A stretch of DNA of 64,000 bases from Chitinophagaceae bacterium (GTDB taxonomy: Bacteria > Bacteroidota > Bacteroidia > Chitinophagales > Chitinophagaceae): the NCBI GenBank assembly GCA_016719815.1, contig JADJYK010000010.1:124001-188000 (forward strand). Reading direction: 5' to 3'. Below, one piece after another: positions 54,473 through 63,499 of this stretch (its first letter is position 1; every line of letters starts with the position of its first letter). Both the position numbers and the translations under genes were made by a program. The notes below the pieces were generated by a model that worked only from the letters and a program-made list of their open reading frames with translations, searched no databases and was not told the DNA's origin.

Positions 54473-54949
54473 CCACAAAGTCCGCAAAGTTTTTTCACAA
54501 AGTAAAACAAAGAAAATGCCTTACCAGGAAATTCCATCAAGCCTAAACAGGCTTTCACAAGATGTTATCGGATTGGCTATTAAGGTTCATAAAAATCTAG
54601 GACCCGGGCTGCTGGAATCTTCATACAGGGAATGTCTGTTTTACGAAATCGCAAAGGCTGGCTATTTTGTTGAGAAAGAAAAGGCGCTGCCGCTTTTTTA
54701 CGAAACAATAAAACTGGATGCCGGATACAGAATTGATATACATGTAGAAAAGGAAATGATAATAGAAATTAAAGCGGTTGAATCATTAACAGATGTACAC
54801 ACAGCTCAGCTTCTTACTTATATGAAACTTTCCGAAAACAGGTTGGGACTGCTCATTAATTTCAATGTAACACTTTTGAAAAACGGAATCAAGCGGCTTG
54901 TGCTGTAACTTTGTGACCTCTGAGAAAAACTCTTGGTGCCCTTTGTGGT
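54472..54949. mobile_element. Putative cassette: GxxExxY gene flanked by inverted CAAAG-rich ends
   Basis: ACCACAAAG at 54472-54480 is inverted at 54941-54949 (CTTTGTGGT). Further CAAAG motifs at 54485, 54498 and 54508 are mirrored by CTTTG at 54909. The element encloses only the GxxExxY gene and starts on the last base of the kdsB stop codon. Confidence 0.55.
54516..54908 (+). CDS. GxxExxY protein (PD-(D/E)XK nuclease-like)
   Basis: A 130-residue protein of the GxxExxY family. The naming motif is GLLESSY at about residues 29-35. A nuclease-like triad is visible: the glutamate of that motif, the aspartate in YRIDIHVE, and EIKAVE, which reads as the E-x-K of PD-(D/E)XK enzymes. It ends with LSENRLGLLINFNVTLLKNG IKR, the usual terminal strand. 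It sits between kdsB and the KdnB-like gene inside inverted repeats. Biological role unknown; a part in DNA cutting or in the mobility of its own cassette is a hypothesis. Confidence 0.85.
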   Translation: MPYQEIPSSLNRLSQDVIGLAIKVHKNLGPGLLESSYRECLFYEIAKAGYFVEKEKALPLFYETIKLDAGYRIDIHVEKEMIIEIKAVESLTDVHTAQLLTYMKLSENRLGLLINFNVTLLKNGIKRLVL

Positions 54950-54963
54950 AAAAAACACACAAC

Positions 54964-56037
54964 ATGAAATTCAGGAATTTTAAAATGATCGGCTATGTGG
55001 TATATGGCCGTGGCTCTTTTAACCAGCTCGATGAAATTATTGCCCCGCACCGTACCGATGGCAAACCCATGATTTTTTTGGTTGACCATTTCTTTACCGG
55101 CAAGCCATTGGTTGAACGCATACCCCTTCGTGGAAATGATAAAATAATCTTTGCTGATGTTACCTACGAGCCCAAGACCACTTATGTAGATTCTCTGGCC
55201 CAACAACTGAAGGATGAGTTTGGTGCGGTTAGTGGTATAATCGGCATCGGCGGCGGCTCCACGATGGACCTGGCCAAAGCCGTATCGCTGATGATGAACA
55301 ACCCGGGCGCTTCGGCCGACTACCAGGGATGGGACCTGGTGAAACTTCCCGGTGTATATAAGGTAGGTATTCCTACACTAAGTGGTACCGGCGCTGAAGT
55401 ATCGAGAACAACGGTGCTTACCGGCCCCACCAAGAAGTTGGGCATGAACAGTGACTTTACTCCATTTGACCAAATCGTTCTTGACCCCGAATTGACTAAA
55501 GATGCGCCGGTTAATCAACGCTTCTACACCGGCATGGACTGCTACATACATTGCATCGAAAGCCTCGAAGGCACTTACCTGAACGAGTTTAGCAAGAGCT
55601 ATGGCGAAAAGGCCCTGCAACTGTGCCGTGATGTATTTGTAAATACCAATGAGTGGACAGATGAATGTGATGATAAGCTGATGATGGCTTCTTATGCCGG
55701 CGGCATGAGCATTGCCTACAGCCAGGTGGGTGTGGCCCATGCGGTAAGCTATGGCTTAAGTTATCTGCTTGGCACCAAGCATGGCATTGGCAACTGTATT
55801 GTGATGAACCATCTTGAAGAATATTATCCCGAAGGAGTGAAGGAGTTTAAACACATGGTGGAGAAAAACGGAATTGATATTCCCGCCGGCATCTGTAAGG
55901 GATTGAGTGATGAAGATTTTGAAAAGATGATTAACGTAAGCATGGGCATGAAACCGTTGTGGGAAAACGCACTGGGAAAGGATTGGGAAAAGATAATGAC
56001 GAGAGAGAAGCTGAGGGCTTTGTACGAGAAATTATAG
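54964..56037 (+). CDS. kdnB: Iron-containing alcohol dehydrogenase, KdnB-like (KDO 8-oxidase)
   Basis: A group III-type dehydrogenase of 357 residues. GIGGGSTMDLAKAVSL binds the nucleotide, GIPTLSGTGAEVSRTTVLTG is the family core, and the metal ligands appear in FYTGMDCYIHCIES, GVAHAVSYGLSYLLGTKHGI. In Shewanella, KdnB oxidises the 8-hydroxyl of KDO before KdnA aminates it and the product is activated by a KdsB-type enzyme. The nearby kdsB supports this assignment here; an aminotransferase partner was not found in the window. Confidence 0.78.
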   Translation: MKFRNFKMIGYVVYGRGSFNQLDEIIAPHRTDGKPMIFLVDHFFTGKPLVERIPLRGNDKIIFADVTYEPKTTYVDSLAQQLKDEFGAVSGIIGIGGGSTMDLAKAVSLMMNNPGASADYQGWDLVKLPGVYKVGIPTLSGTGAEVSRTTVLTGPTKKLGMNSDFTPFDQIVLDPELTKDAPVNQRFYTGMDCYIHCIESLEGTYLNEFSKSYGEKALQLCRDVFVNTNEWTDECDDKLMMASYAGGMSIAYSQVGVAHAVSYGLSYLLGTKHGIGNCIVMNHLEEYYPEGVKEFKHMVEKNGIDIPAGICKGLSDEDFEKMINVSMGMKPLWENALGKDWEKIMTREKLRALYEKL

Positions 56038-56072
56038 CAGAACCACAATTAAACGAATAGAATGGATTGGGG

Positions 56073-56106
56073 AGGAAACAGCAGAGATGTTGTTTCCTTT
56101 TATTTT
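56073..56106 (+). terminator. Terminator of the KdnB-like gene
   Basis: AGGAAACA (56073-56080) pairs with TGTTTCCT (56091-56098) across a ten-base loop and is followed by TTTATTTT. Confidence 0.6.
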
Positions 56107-56116
56107 CGGTGAACCG

Positions 56117-56145
56117 TTGTTTTTGGTTAACAAATAGTACATTTT
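56117..56145 (+). promoter_or_regulatory. Candidate promoter (TTG-N18-TACATTTT)
   Basis: TTG at 56117-56119 and TACATTTT at 56138-56145, one base off the -7 consensus TAnnTTTG, about 55 bp before the ATG at 56201. Confidence 0.4.
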
Positions 56146-56200
56146 TGCAACTGATGATATGCGGTTTTTTCTACCTTCACCTTACATTAAACCAACAATT

Positions 56201-57133
56201 ATGTCTTCAGCATTACACACTGTATTAGGCGCTACCGGCGGCGTTGGTTCGGCGGTGGTGGCAGCATTGCAACAGCAAAATCTTCCCATCCGTGTGGTGG
56301 AGCGCAGCAAAGAAGTAAATGGTTTTACCACTTTTAAGGCCGACCTGCTGGATCCGGCGCAGGCTATGAAAGCCGTGGAGGGCTCCAGCCATGTATATCT
56401 CTGCGTGGGACTTGCCTATGATATTGCCGTGTGGCGGCGTGACTGGCCACGGCTGTTGCAAAACGTAATTGATGCCTGTGTGGCCTGCAATGCCCGGCTT
56501 ATTTTTCTCGACAATGTGTATATGTATGGCCCGGCTCCACTATCTGTTCCGTTTGATGAAACACATGCACAGGAGCCGCCTTCTAAAAAAGGACAACTGA
56601 GAAAACAGTTAGCCGATACGCTGATGGCTGCTTTTGCAAGCGGTAAGCTAAAAGGGTTGATTGCCCGTGCGGCAGATTTTTTCGGGCCGGGCTCGAAGAA
56701 CAATGTGTTTTATTTTTCTATGCTGGAGCGGATGCTGAAAGGAAAAGCCCCCCAGTCCATTGCACCAAAGGGTGTAAAGCATACGTACGCCTACACGACG
56801 GATGCGGGCCGGGCAATGGTAATGCTGGCAATGGACGAAACCTGTTACGGACAAGTGTGGCATCTGCCGGTGGGCGGAGGCCTGGCCGCAGAAGAAATTG
56901 CGGCATTGATGAATAAGGAGCTGAGAACAGATTATAAGATTTCTTTTCTGCCGGGTTTTATGCTGAAGTTGCTGGGTTTGTTTATACGACCACTGCGGGA
57001 ATTAAATGAAATGATGTACCAGTTCCGGCAGCTGTATGATATGTCGTGGCAGAAGTTCAAAAATCATTTTCCTGATTTTGAGGTTACGCCTTATGATGTG
57101 GCGGTGAAGGAAACGGTGAAGTCTTTCAGGTAA
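56201..57133 (+). CDS. NAD(P)-dependent epimerase/dehydratase family protein
   Basis: An extended SDR-type protein of 310 residues. The Rossmann motif GATGGVGSAVVAAL is at residues 9-22 from the ATG at 56201 (MSSALHTVLGATGG), which I prefer to an upstream frame-internal ATG. YMYGPAPLSVPFDE and the AARAADFFGPGSKN-like segment (LIARAADFFGPG) are typical. The classic YxxxK pair is replaced or shifted (VYMYGP without a clear lysine at +4), so catalytic class is uncertain. No operon partner evident. Confidence 0.8.
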   Translation: MSSALHTVLGATGGVGSAVVAALQQQNLPIRVVERSKEVNGFTTFKADLLDPAQAMKAVEGSSHVYLCVGLAYDIAVWRRDWPRLLQNVIDACVACNARLIFLDNVYMYGPAPLSVPFDETHAQEPPSKKGQLRKQLADTLMAAFASGKLKGLIARAADFFGPGSKNNVFYFSMLERMLKGKAPQSIAPKGVKHTYAYTTDAGRAMVMLAMDETCYGQVWHLPVGGGLAAEEIAALMNKELRTDYKISFLPGFMLKLLGLFIRPLRELNEMMYQFRQLYDMSWQKFKNHFPDFEVTPYDVAVKETVKSFR

Positions 57134-57137
57134 ATTT

Positions 57138-57145
57138 TATATTTG
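57138..57145 (+). promoter_or_regulatory. Candidate -7 promoter box (TATATTTG)
   Basis: Exact match to TAnnTTTG, 41 bp before the start at 57187. No clear -33 TTG. Confidence 0.35.
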
Positions 57146-57186
57146 AAGTTCCGGGTCTTGTATTACAGCATTCAAAAACAAAAACC

Positions 57187-58584
57187 ATGTTTCGATTTCT
57201 TCTATTTTTCTCTTCCATTTTGTCTGCATCTGTTATTCAGGCACAATATATAGCCGAAGGGAGTGTTATTCACCCCGAACAGATTATTACCGATTACCAG
57301 CCTGATGAAAATGACAACAAAGAATGGTTTGAAGAGAATATCAAACCGTTTGTTGTTACAGAAGTTCAGAAAGACTATTTGATTAGAAAATTGAGAACCG
57401 AAAACCACGGTACAGCTTTCAGGGAAGCAGGTAATTATTCTGCAGAAAAGACGGCAGACTGGAAAAAATTATCCTGTAAAGTCCTCCGTCTTTTTAAAAA
57501 TAAAAAATACGGAAAAACCACCCTGGCACTTTTTTACCTGCCCTATGCTAAAAACTGCACTTACGATTATGTACAAAAATCTGAAAACCTGCCGGTGGAA
57601 ACGGATGAATATTTTGTTGCCCCGGTAACCGCCATAGAAACCTACCGGTGGCCTAAAGGCAATATTCCAAAGGACCATTTCAGGGAAAACGGTATTTATA
57701 AATTACAAATTATGTCGGCCCAACGACCAGATCATTATGGAAGAAAATATCTCAGAACAAATCTCACTTATTTCGAGCCCAAAGATTTTTCAGACAGTAC
57801 ACTTAAAATTTTACGCAAAAAACTGGGCAATGATGACCTGTATCATGAAGTGTTGGATATAGGCCAATTAAATAAAACCTATCATACCTATTCGTCCTCT
57901 TATATTTATCCGATGGCAAAGATTGACCCCAACGGCAGGGGTATGAGTGTGCTGATTACTTATTCAATGGGTGAGTTTACTACTGACAGGGGCGAAAGCA
58001 TAGAAATAATGTATGCCCCCGATATAGAAAATGATCAGGCTATGAAAGAAGCCGGTGTGAGCGGATACCGGGGAACTACCAATGGCAGGGACTGTTACTA
58101 TTTTGTGTTAACCGGTGTTTCAGATGATATAGGCCATGGAAATACTATTGATTATGCTCTGGCACGCATCTTTCGTAAGGTGGGCGATAAATTTAAAGGC
58201 TGGGACCAACCACTGCGGGGGTATTACAATAAGCTGAAGGGTTATTGCTGCATGGGATATGAAACTGCGAAAGGGTATGGAGCCGCATTGATAGATGCAG
58301 ACAGGAAAACCTATTTTCTTACCGACGGTTCAATCTCTTCCCGTGAAATGGCGGAAAGTAAATTACAATCTGTAATAACTGACCTGGATAATGTTGATAT
58401 TGTAAAATATGGAAAACTGAAAAAGGCGGATTTTGTACCTGAAAAAACGGTAGGTAGTGTTTCCATAAAATACCAGAATTACTCCATTCCCGTTGATGGC
58501 AAACAGATATATGTGGCAGCCATGTTTATGAAGTTTCGTGATGATTTTTATTTGGTGGGGATTGAGGTGATGGGGCTGGATTGA
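57187..58584 (+). CDS. Secreted hypothetical protein
   Basis: A 465-residue protein with a signal peptide (to SVIQAQ). No lipobox, repeats, cysteine clusters or type IX sorting domain are visible. The sequence is rich in Tyr and Lys and looks globular (GNYSAEKTADWKKLSCKVLR, SGYRGTTNGRDCYYFVLTG-like segments). The last part (VGSVSIKYQNYSIPVDGKQI) has beta character. Probably periplasmic. Its family is not recognised. Confidence 0.75.
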   Translation: MFRFLLFFSSILSASVIQAQYIAEGSVIHPEQIITDYQPDENDNKEWFEENIKPFVVTEVQKDYLIRKLRTENHGTAFREAGNYSAEKTADWKKLSCKVLRLFKNKKYGKTTLALFYLPYAKNCTYDYVQKSENLPVETDEYFVAPVTAIETYRWPKGNIPKDHFRENGIYKLQIMSAQRPDHYGRKYLRTNLTYFEPKDFSDSTLKILRKKLGNDDLYHEVLDIGQLNKTYHTYSSSYIYPMAKIDPNGRGMSVLITYSMGEFTTDRGESIEIMYAPDIENDQAMKEAGVSGYRGTTNGRDCYYFVLTGVSDDIGHGNTIDYALARIFRKVGDKFKGWDQPLRGYYNKLKGYCCMGYETAKGYGAALIDADRKTYFLTDGSISSREMAESKLQSVITDLDNVDIVKYGKLKKADFVPEKTVGSVSIKYQNYSIPVDGKQIYVAAMFMKFRDDFYLVGIEVMGLD

Positions 58585-58650
58585 TTGCTAAACAGGCATT
58601 TGATTTTCCTTTTGCTTCCATCTGAGTGTCAGATGGCCTTGTGGCAGAGA

Positions 58651-58679
58651 AAAGCCGTGGCTTAATAAACCACGGCTTT
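58651..58679. terminator. Bidirectional terminator between convergent genes
   Basis: AAAGCCGTGG (58651-58660) and CCACGGCTTT (58670-58679) form a perfect ten-base-pair stem around a nine-base loop. Confidence 0.75.
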
Positions 58680-58697
58680 GATATTATACATTATCTC

Positions 58698-60197
58698 CTA
58701 ATCTTTAAACAACTTCATCGGTGTGGCCTCGGCCTGCTTGCGGAAAGCCGCCCATTTAGTGCTGAAGAATGTGCTGATGGTCTGAATCGTTTTTTCTATT
58801 TCGTCTTCTGCTTCTTTAATTAACCTTTCTGTTTGTGTGGTTGGGGCAGAAAGTTTGCCCATTACTTCCATTCTCGCTACCTGTAATACCGACATGGTGG
58901 TGCGGTCGCTAAACCGGTTGATGCCCTGTTTTTCGCTGCTGCGGCCAAAGATGGGTTCTCTTAATTTCTTGATGTCTGCCTTCATTGCACTTACCGCCCT
59001 GCGCAGGCTGTCTGCCTCTTTACCTTCAGCACCTTTCAGGTTTGCCTCCAGTTTGGTAATGGTTTCTTCGGCATCCAAAACATTGTCAACCGCTGCGGCA
59101 AACTTATCAACCGATACCTGCAGCCGGTCAATCATTTTTTTCTTTGCATCATACACTTCTTTCTTTACATCAATTCTCGGGTCGGGGTTTACAACGATTG
59201 TTGTTGAGTCTGTTTCCTTGCCCAGTGCAAACACCGCCTTATATGTTCCGGGAAAAGCCGGAACGCCGTTGCCCAATTCCGGTGCATTGGCTGGTGGCTT
59301 TGGCGTACCGGGCTGGCGGTAACTGATGGTTTCAAAATTCCAGTAAATGCGGTTAAGACCCGTGTCGGCCTTTGTTTTGAAGGTGCGGATTTGCTTATTC
59401 TGTTCATCAACTATTTTTACCAGCACACTATCTGTTCTTTGCCTGGATGCGGTTGAATCTTTCGCACTGTTTGGTGCCACAAAGAAAGAAAGCATGGCGC
59501 CCCTTCTCCTGTTTTCGGCCTCATACATTCCCCATGTGCTCCATTCGTAACCGGGAGCATTGCGATACTGAGCCTGAACGGCTATTGGCGGCTCGAATAC
59601 AGTTAATTTTTTTGAAGGCGCCGTTCCGTTATTCTTTGCCGCTGCCCGCAGCGGACGAATATCATCAAGCACCCAAACGGCACGGCCAAATGTGGCAATT
59701 ACCAAATCAGCTTCCCGTTCCTGTATGGCTAAATCGTAAGTAGAAACGGAGGGATAACCATTCTTCCACTGCTGAAAAGTTTTTGCATTGTCGAGGCTTA
59801 TCCACAAGCCATGTTCTGTTCCCACAAAAATTAAGTTGGGTTCTGCAGGGTCCTGTATCATACAAAGGGCATAACCCTTCATCCCTTTGTTTGCTGCAAT
59901 GTTTTCCCATGTTTTGCCAAAATCTTTTGTGCGGAAAACGGTAATACTAAAATCGCCGCGGCGGTAATCGTTGCACACCACAAAGGCTTCGGCTTCGTTG
60001 TGGCGGCTGGCTTGTATTTGTGTAACCCATGCGCCTGCGTTCATGCCGGGAATTTTTCCGCGGAAATTAGTCCATGTTTTTCCGCCATCTTTTATCAGTT
60101 GTACATTACCATCATCGGTGCCCACCCAAATTACATTCCTGTTTTTTGCCGATGGCGCAATGGCCATGATGGTGTTATAGTTTTCGGCATTGGTCAT
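58698..60197 (-). CDS. VPS10/BNR-type Asp-box protein, C-terminal part
   Basis: Continuation of the frame ending at 60199. It carries the last Asp-box repeats (LIKDGGKTWTNF, RTKDFGKTWENI), a beta-sandwich region (AVWVLDDIRPLRAAA, VFEPP) and a long helical tail rich in Lys/Glu/Ala. Removing one G from the G4 run at 60258-60261 (plus strand) gives ISPDLTTNDSTQQEEETGGL and one protein of about 1040 residues. Confidence 0.82.
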   Translation of the reverse strand: MTNAENYNTIMAIAPSAKNRNVIWVGTDDGNVQLIKDGGKTWTNFRGKIPGMNAGAWVTQIQASRHNEAEAFVVCNDYRRGDFSITVFRTKDFGKTWENIAANKGMKGYALCMIQDPAEPNLIFVGTEHGLWISLDNAKTFQQWKNGYPSVSTYDLAIQEREADLVIATFGRAVWVLDDIRPLRAAAKNNGTAPSKKLTVFEPPIAVQAQYRNAPGYEWSTWGMYEAENRRRGAMLSFFVAPNSAKDSTASRQRTDSVLVKIVDEQNKQIRTFKTKADTGLNRIYWNFETISYRQPGTPKPPANAPELGNGVPAFPGTYKAVFALGKETDSTTIVVNPDPRIDVKKEVYDAKKKMIDRLQVSVDKFAAAVDNVLDAEETITKLEANLKGAEGKEADSLRRAVSAMKADIKKLREPIFGRSSEKQGINRFSDRTTMSVLQVARMEVMGKLSAPTTQTERLIKEAEDEIEKTIQTISTFFSTKWAAFRKQAEATPMKLFKD

Positions 60198-60198
60198 A

Positions 60199-61827
60199 TC
60201 AAGTGTAAGGCCCCCCGTTTCTTCTTCCTGTTGAGTGGAATCGTTGGTGGTTAAATCGGGGAGAAATGATTTGCCAGGTAGTTCCTTTGTCGGTGCTCTT
60301 GTTTACAAACTGGCTGCCATAATAAATAGTGTTAGGGTCGAATGGGTCAATGGCAATGGCGCTGTTCCAGTTAAACCGCATTTTTGTTTTTGCGTCGGGG
60401 GCTGGTGGCCTGATGCTCTCTCTTTGTCCGGTGGCGAAATTATACCGGCCCAATGCGCCGCCCTGGCTCATAGCATACACCCATTTACTGTCGGTAGGGT
60501 CGGGCACCACATCAAAGCCGTCGCCGCCCATCAGGCTTTCCCAATAAAAATTGCGGATGCCACCATTTATCCAGGTATAAGCAGGACCCCGCCAACTTCC
60601 ATTGTCCTGCAGGCCGCCCATTACATTGTAGGGAATTTCGTTGTCAACGTTGATATGATAGAACTGACCGAAAGGAAGCTGCTCGTCAAATTTCCATGTT
60701 TTTCCACGGTCTTTGCTAATGCCGATGCCGCCATCGTTTCCTTCTATTATCAGGTTTTCGTTGGTGGGGTGATTCCACCAGGCATGGTGGTCGGGATGAA
60801 TACCCCTGAAAGGAATTAACGTGGTGAACGACTTGCCGCCGTCTTCACTCAGTGTTACCGTTGAGTGAATATCATAAATGCGGTTTTCATTTTTAGGGTC
60901 CACATAAATTTCATTGTAGTAAAACGGTCGGTCGGTAACCTGCTCCGGGTCGCTGTTTACAAGGCTCCAGGAAAACCCGCCATCATCACTGCGGTAAAAA
61001 CCGTTTTTCTCTGCTTCTACTTTTGCATACACCCGGCCTGGCATGGATGGAGAAAAAGCGAGTCCGCAACGGCCAAGGGTTCCTCCGGGCAGGCCATCCC
61101 CTTTACCTAGTTTTTTCCAGTTCTTACCGCCGTCAACGGTTATATAAATGCCGCTGCCGGGGCCACCGCTGTTGAAGTGGTAGGGCTTGCGTTGATGCTG
61201 CCACATATTGGCGATGAGCTTGTTGGGGTTGGATGGATCCATCACCAGCTCTGCACATCCTGAAGTATCGTTTGTATATAAAATGCGCTGCCAGTTTTCG
61301 CCGCCATCAGTTGTTTTGTAAACACCCCTTTCCGGATGAATGCCATACGGGTTTCCTATTGCTGCTGCATATACTGTGTTGGGGTTGGTGGGGTCAATAA
61401 TAATGCGGTGGATATTTCTTGTTTTTTCAAGCCCCATTCGCTTCCAGGTTTTTCCTCCGTCTAGTGTTTTAAAAATTCCTTCGCCAAGGTTGAGTGAGTT
61501 GCGGGGGTTGCCTTCACCCGTTCCTACCCAAATTATCGCCGGGTTGCTTTGCTGCACTTTTAATGCACCAATGTTCAGTAACGGCTGGTCGTCGAAAATG
61601 GGTTTCCACGATGCGCCGCCATTTTCTGTTTTCCACACTCCGCCACTTGCTGCTCCAATAAAAATGATTTCGGGGTTGGAATATAGCGCATCAATCGCCG
61701 TTACACGGCCGCTCATACTGGCCGGGCCAATATTGCGGGGTTTCATGCTTTTAAATTGCCCTGGTTTCATTTGCGACTGGGCAAAAACGGCAATACACAA
61801 CAGGCTAAACAGGAAAAACTTTCTCAT
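60199..61827 (-). CDS. VPS10/BNR-type Asp-box protein, N-terminal part (secreted)
   Basis: Signal peptide (to FAQSQ), then a propeller with many Asp-box motifs: TENGGASWKP, TLDGGKTWKR, TTDGGENWQR, TVDGGKNWKK, SDDGGFSWSL. Proteins of this type (sortilin-like WD40/BNR family) are common in Bacteroidota, usually periplasmic or exported; their substrate is unknown. The frame runs out of phase after STDKGTTWQIISPR, where the second piece takes over. No type IX sorting domain ends the merged protein. Confidence 0.85.
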   Translation of the reverse strand: MRKFFLFSLLCIAVFAQSQMKPGQFKSMKPRNIGPASMSGRVTAIDALYSNPEIIFIGAASGGVWKTENGGASWKPIFDDQPLLNIGALKVQQSNPAIIWVGTGEGNPRNSLNLGEGIFKTLDGGKTWKRMGLEKTRNIHRIIIDPTNPNTVYAAAIGNPYGIHPERGVYKTTDGGENWQRILYTNDTSGCAELVMDPSNPNKLIANMWQHQRKPYHFNSGGPGSGIYITVDGGKNWKKLGKGDGLPGGTLGRCGLAFSPSMPGRVYAKVEAEKNGFYRSDDGGFSWSLVNSDPEQVTDRPFYYNEIYVDPKNENRIYDIHSTVTLSEDGGKSFTTLIPFRGIHPDHHAWWNHPTNENLIIEGNDGGIGISKDRGKTWKFDEQLPFGQFYHINVDNEIPYNVMGGLQDNGSWRGPAYTWINGGIRNFYWESLMGGDGFDVVPDPTDSKWVYAMSQGGALGRYNFATGQRESIRPPAPDAKTKMRFNWNSAIAIDPFDPNTIYYGSQFVNKSTDKGTTWQIISPRFNHQRFHSTGRRNGGPYT

Positions 61828-61934
61828 GCAAGGTGGTTTGAGTATTGAAATTCATAAAACAAACCCCTCCCGCCAAATGTTTTTTTATAAGCGGGGTTTC
61901 TTTCTGTTTTTATTTCTTTTACTACCTTTCGTTT

Positions 61935-62816
61935 ATGAACATGGAAAGCCTTCGCCCCGACAAATACCTGAAGTATCTCTACCTGCCGAATTTGTTTACC
62001 ACAAAGAGAACGAAAGAGATTCTGTCGGTTAACCCAACAGTAGAGCCTTTGCGTGTAGCAGACAACAGCATTTTTTGCCTGCTGAATATGCTTTACTATA
62101 ATGACGAAAAAAATGCCGTAGAACAAGAGCAGATAAGTATAATCCTGGCAAAAGATGTTGTTATCAGTTTCCAGGAAGATGCAAAACGGGACGTTTTCAA
62201 CCCTGTAAGAGAAAAGCTTCGGGTGGCAAACAGTAAGCTAAGGCAGCGAACAGCAGACTTGCTTTGTTACCTGCTGCTCGATATGATTGTGGATCACTAT
62301 TTTTTGGTTATGGAAAAATTAGGGGGCCGTATTGAACAGGTAGAAGATGTTGTTACAAGAGGCGGCGACCCAAGAGCCCTGGCTCATATTACCCAATTAA
62401 GAAAAGAGTTTATTGTTTTGAAAAGAAACTTTTCTCCTGTTCGTGAGGTAATAAATGGTTTTTTGCGCAGCGACAGCGACTTGCTTGATGACCGGCACAC
62501 CAAATATTATAAAGACGTTTATGACCATATCGTTCAGGCCGCCGACCTATCAGAAAACTATCGTGATATTATGGTGAGCCTGCAAGATCTGCACATCAAC
62601 AATGTAAACCTGAAGATGAACGAAGTGATGAAAGTGATGGCAATAGTAACCTGCTTACTGGCGCCCGCAACCGTAATTGGTGGCATTTTTGGAATGAACT
62701 TCGACACCAATGTTAACTTCTTTCACCAACAATGGGGTTTTTATGCTGCTGTGTCCTTAATGTTGATTGTACCCGTGGGAATGTTGTGGATGTTTAGGAG
62801 AAGGGGGTGGTTCTGA
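61935..62816 (+). CDS. CorA-like magnesium/divalent-cation transporter
   Basis: A cytosolic alpha/beta and long-helix domain of about 230 residues is followed by two membrane helices. The signature GMN is in GGIFGMNFDT after the first helix (VMAIVTCLLAPATVIGGIF). I chose the ATG at 61935 (MNMESLRPDKYLK); the open frame extends further upstream to 61845 but that part is not family-like. 293 residues, near the usual length. Moves Mg2+ (or Co/Ni) inward down the gradient. Confidence 0.85.
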   Translation: MNMESLRPDKYLKYLYLPNLFTTKRTKEILSVNPTVEPLRVADNSIFCLLNMLYYNDEKNAVEQEQISIILAKDVVISFQEDAKRDVFNPVREKLRVANSKLRQRTADLLCYLLLDMIVDHYFLVMEKLGGRIEQVEDVVTRGGDPRALAHITQLRKEFIVLKRNFSPVREVINGFLRSDSDLLDDRHTKYYKDVYDHIVQAADLSENYRDIMVSLQDLHINNVNLKMNEVMKVMAIVTCLLAPATVIGGIFGMNFDTNVNFFHQQWGFYAAVSLMLIVPVGMLWMFRRRGWF

Positions 62817-62854
62817 GTTTATTTATTATTGCTGATAAAAACCAACTTCATTAA

Positions 62855-63376
62855 CTATTGACCGCTTATTGTTGACTTCTTGTACACCGGCACGGTACTA
62901 CATGGCTCACCATACATTATGCTCTTTACAAAGGGGCGGAGCAGGCGGGTTATTTCCATATACACATAATCAGGAATTGGCGTTTCTCCGCAGCCCTTTA
63001 TCACCACTCTTTTGTCTTCGTACTCTTTTGCATTTATTGTGGAAAGGTTTTTTAAAAACCTGGCTTTGTGAAGTTCTTTTTCATCACCCATCACCAGCTC
63101 TTTGGCTACGGGCTGAAGATAGGTGGCCGCCAGCATCCATGCCCAAACGGGTATTATTGCATCAGCAGAACAAAGCATCGCAACGTTTTTTTCCTTATAC
63201 TCACTCCAGTCTTTTGCTTTTAATGCTTCCCTGTAATCCTTCTCTTTAAGAATCATTCCCATAAAGAGATAGTCTTTCAAATCAAACACCGCCGTTTCTC
63301 CTTTCGGAAAATACTGTTCCAGGTCCAGTGTAATTAAACCGCTTTCGGCAACTTTATTAATTATGGGTTCGCTCAT
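62855..63376 (-). CDS. DUF2480 family protein
   Basis: A 173-residue soluble protein. The start MSEPIINKVAESGLITLDLE, the central FDLKDYLFMGMILKEKDYRE and WAWMLAATYLQPVAKELVMG, and the end PIPDYVYMEITRLLRPFVKS IM fit DUF2480, which is confined to Bacteroidota. Function unknown. Converges with the CorA-like gene. Confidence 0.8.
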   Translation of the reverse strand: MSEPIINKVAESGLITLDLEQYFPKGETAVFDLKDYLFMGMILKEKDYREALKAKDWSEYKEKNVAMLCSADAIIPVWAWMLAATYLQPVAKELVMGDEKELHKARFLKNLSTINAKEYEDKRVVIKGCGETPIPDYVYMEITRLLRPFVKSIMYGEPCSTVPVYKKSTISGQ

Positions 63377-63444
63377 GTTGTAAAAATGAATGTAAAAGTA
63401 ACAAATCGTTGCACTGTCTTGTTTGCGGGTATGGTAAAAAGAAA

Positions 63445-63474
63445 ATCCCGTCCCGCTTTGGGCGGAGACGGGAT
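63445..63474 (-). terminator. Terminator of the PpiD-like gene
   Basis: ATCCCGTC (63445-63452) pairs with GACGGGAT (63467-63474), with an inner CCGC/GCGG extension; on the minus strand it is followed by TTTTCTTTTT. Confidence 0.65.
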
Positions 63475-63499
63475 GCTTAGTTATTGTTTCTACGTACGT

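Noticed and set aside
61845..61934. N-terminal extension of the CorA-like protein
   Set aside because: The extra 30 residues are hydrophobic and Phe-rich, not family-like, and overlap the probable promoter region between divergent genes.
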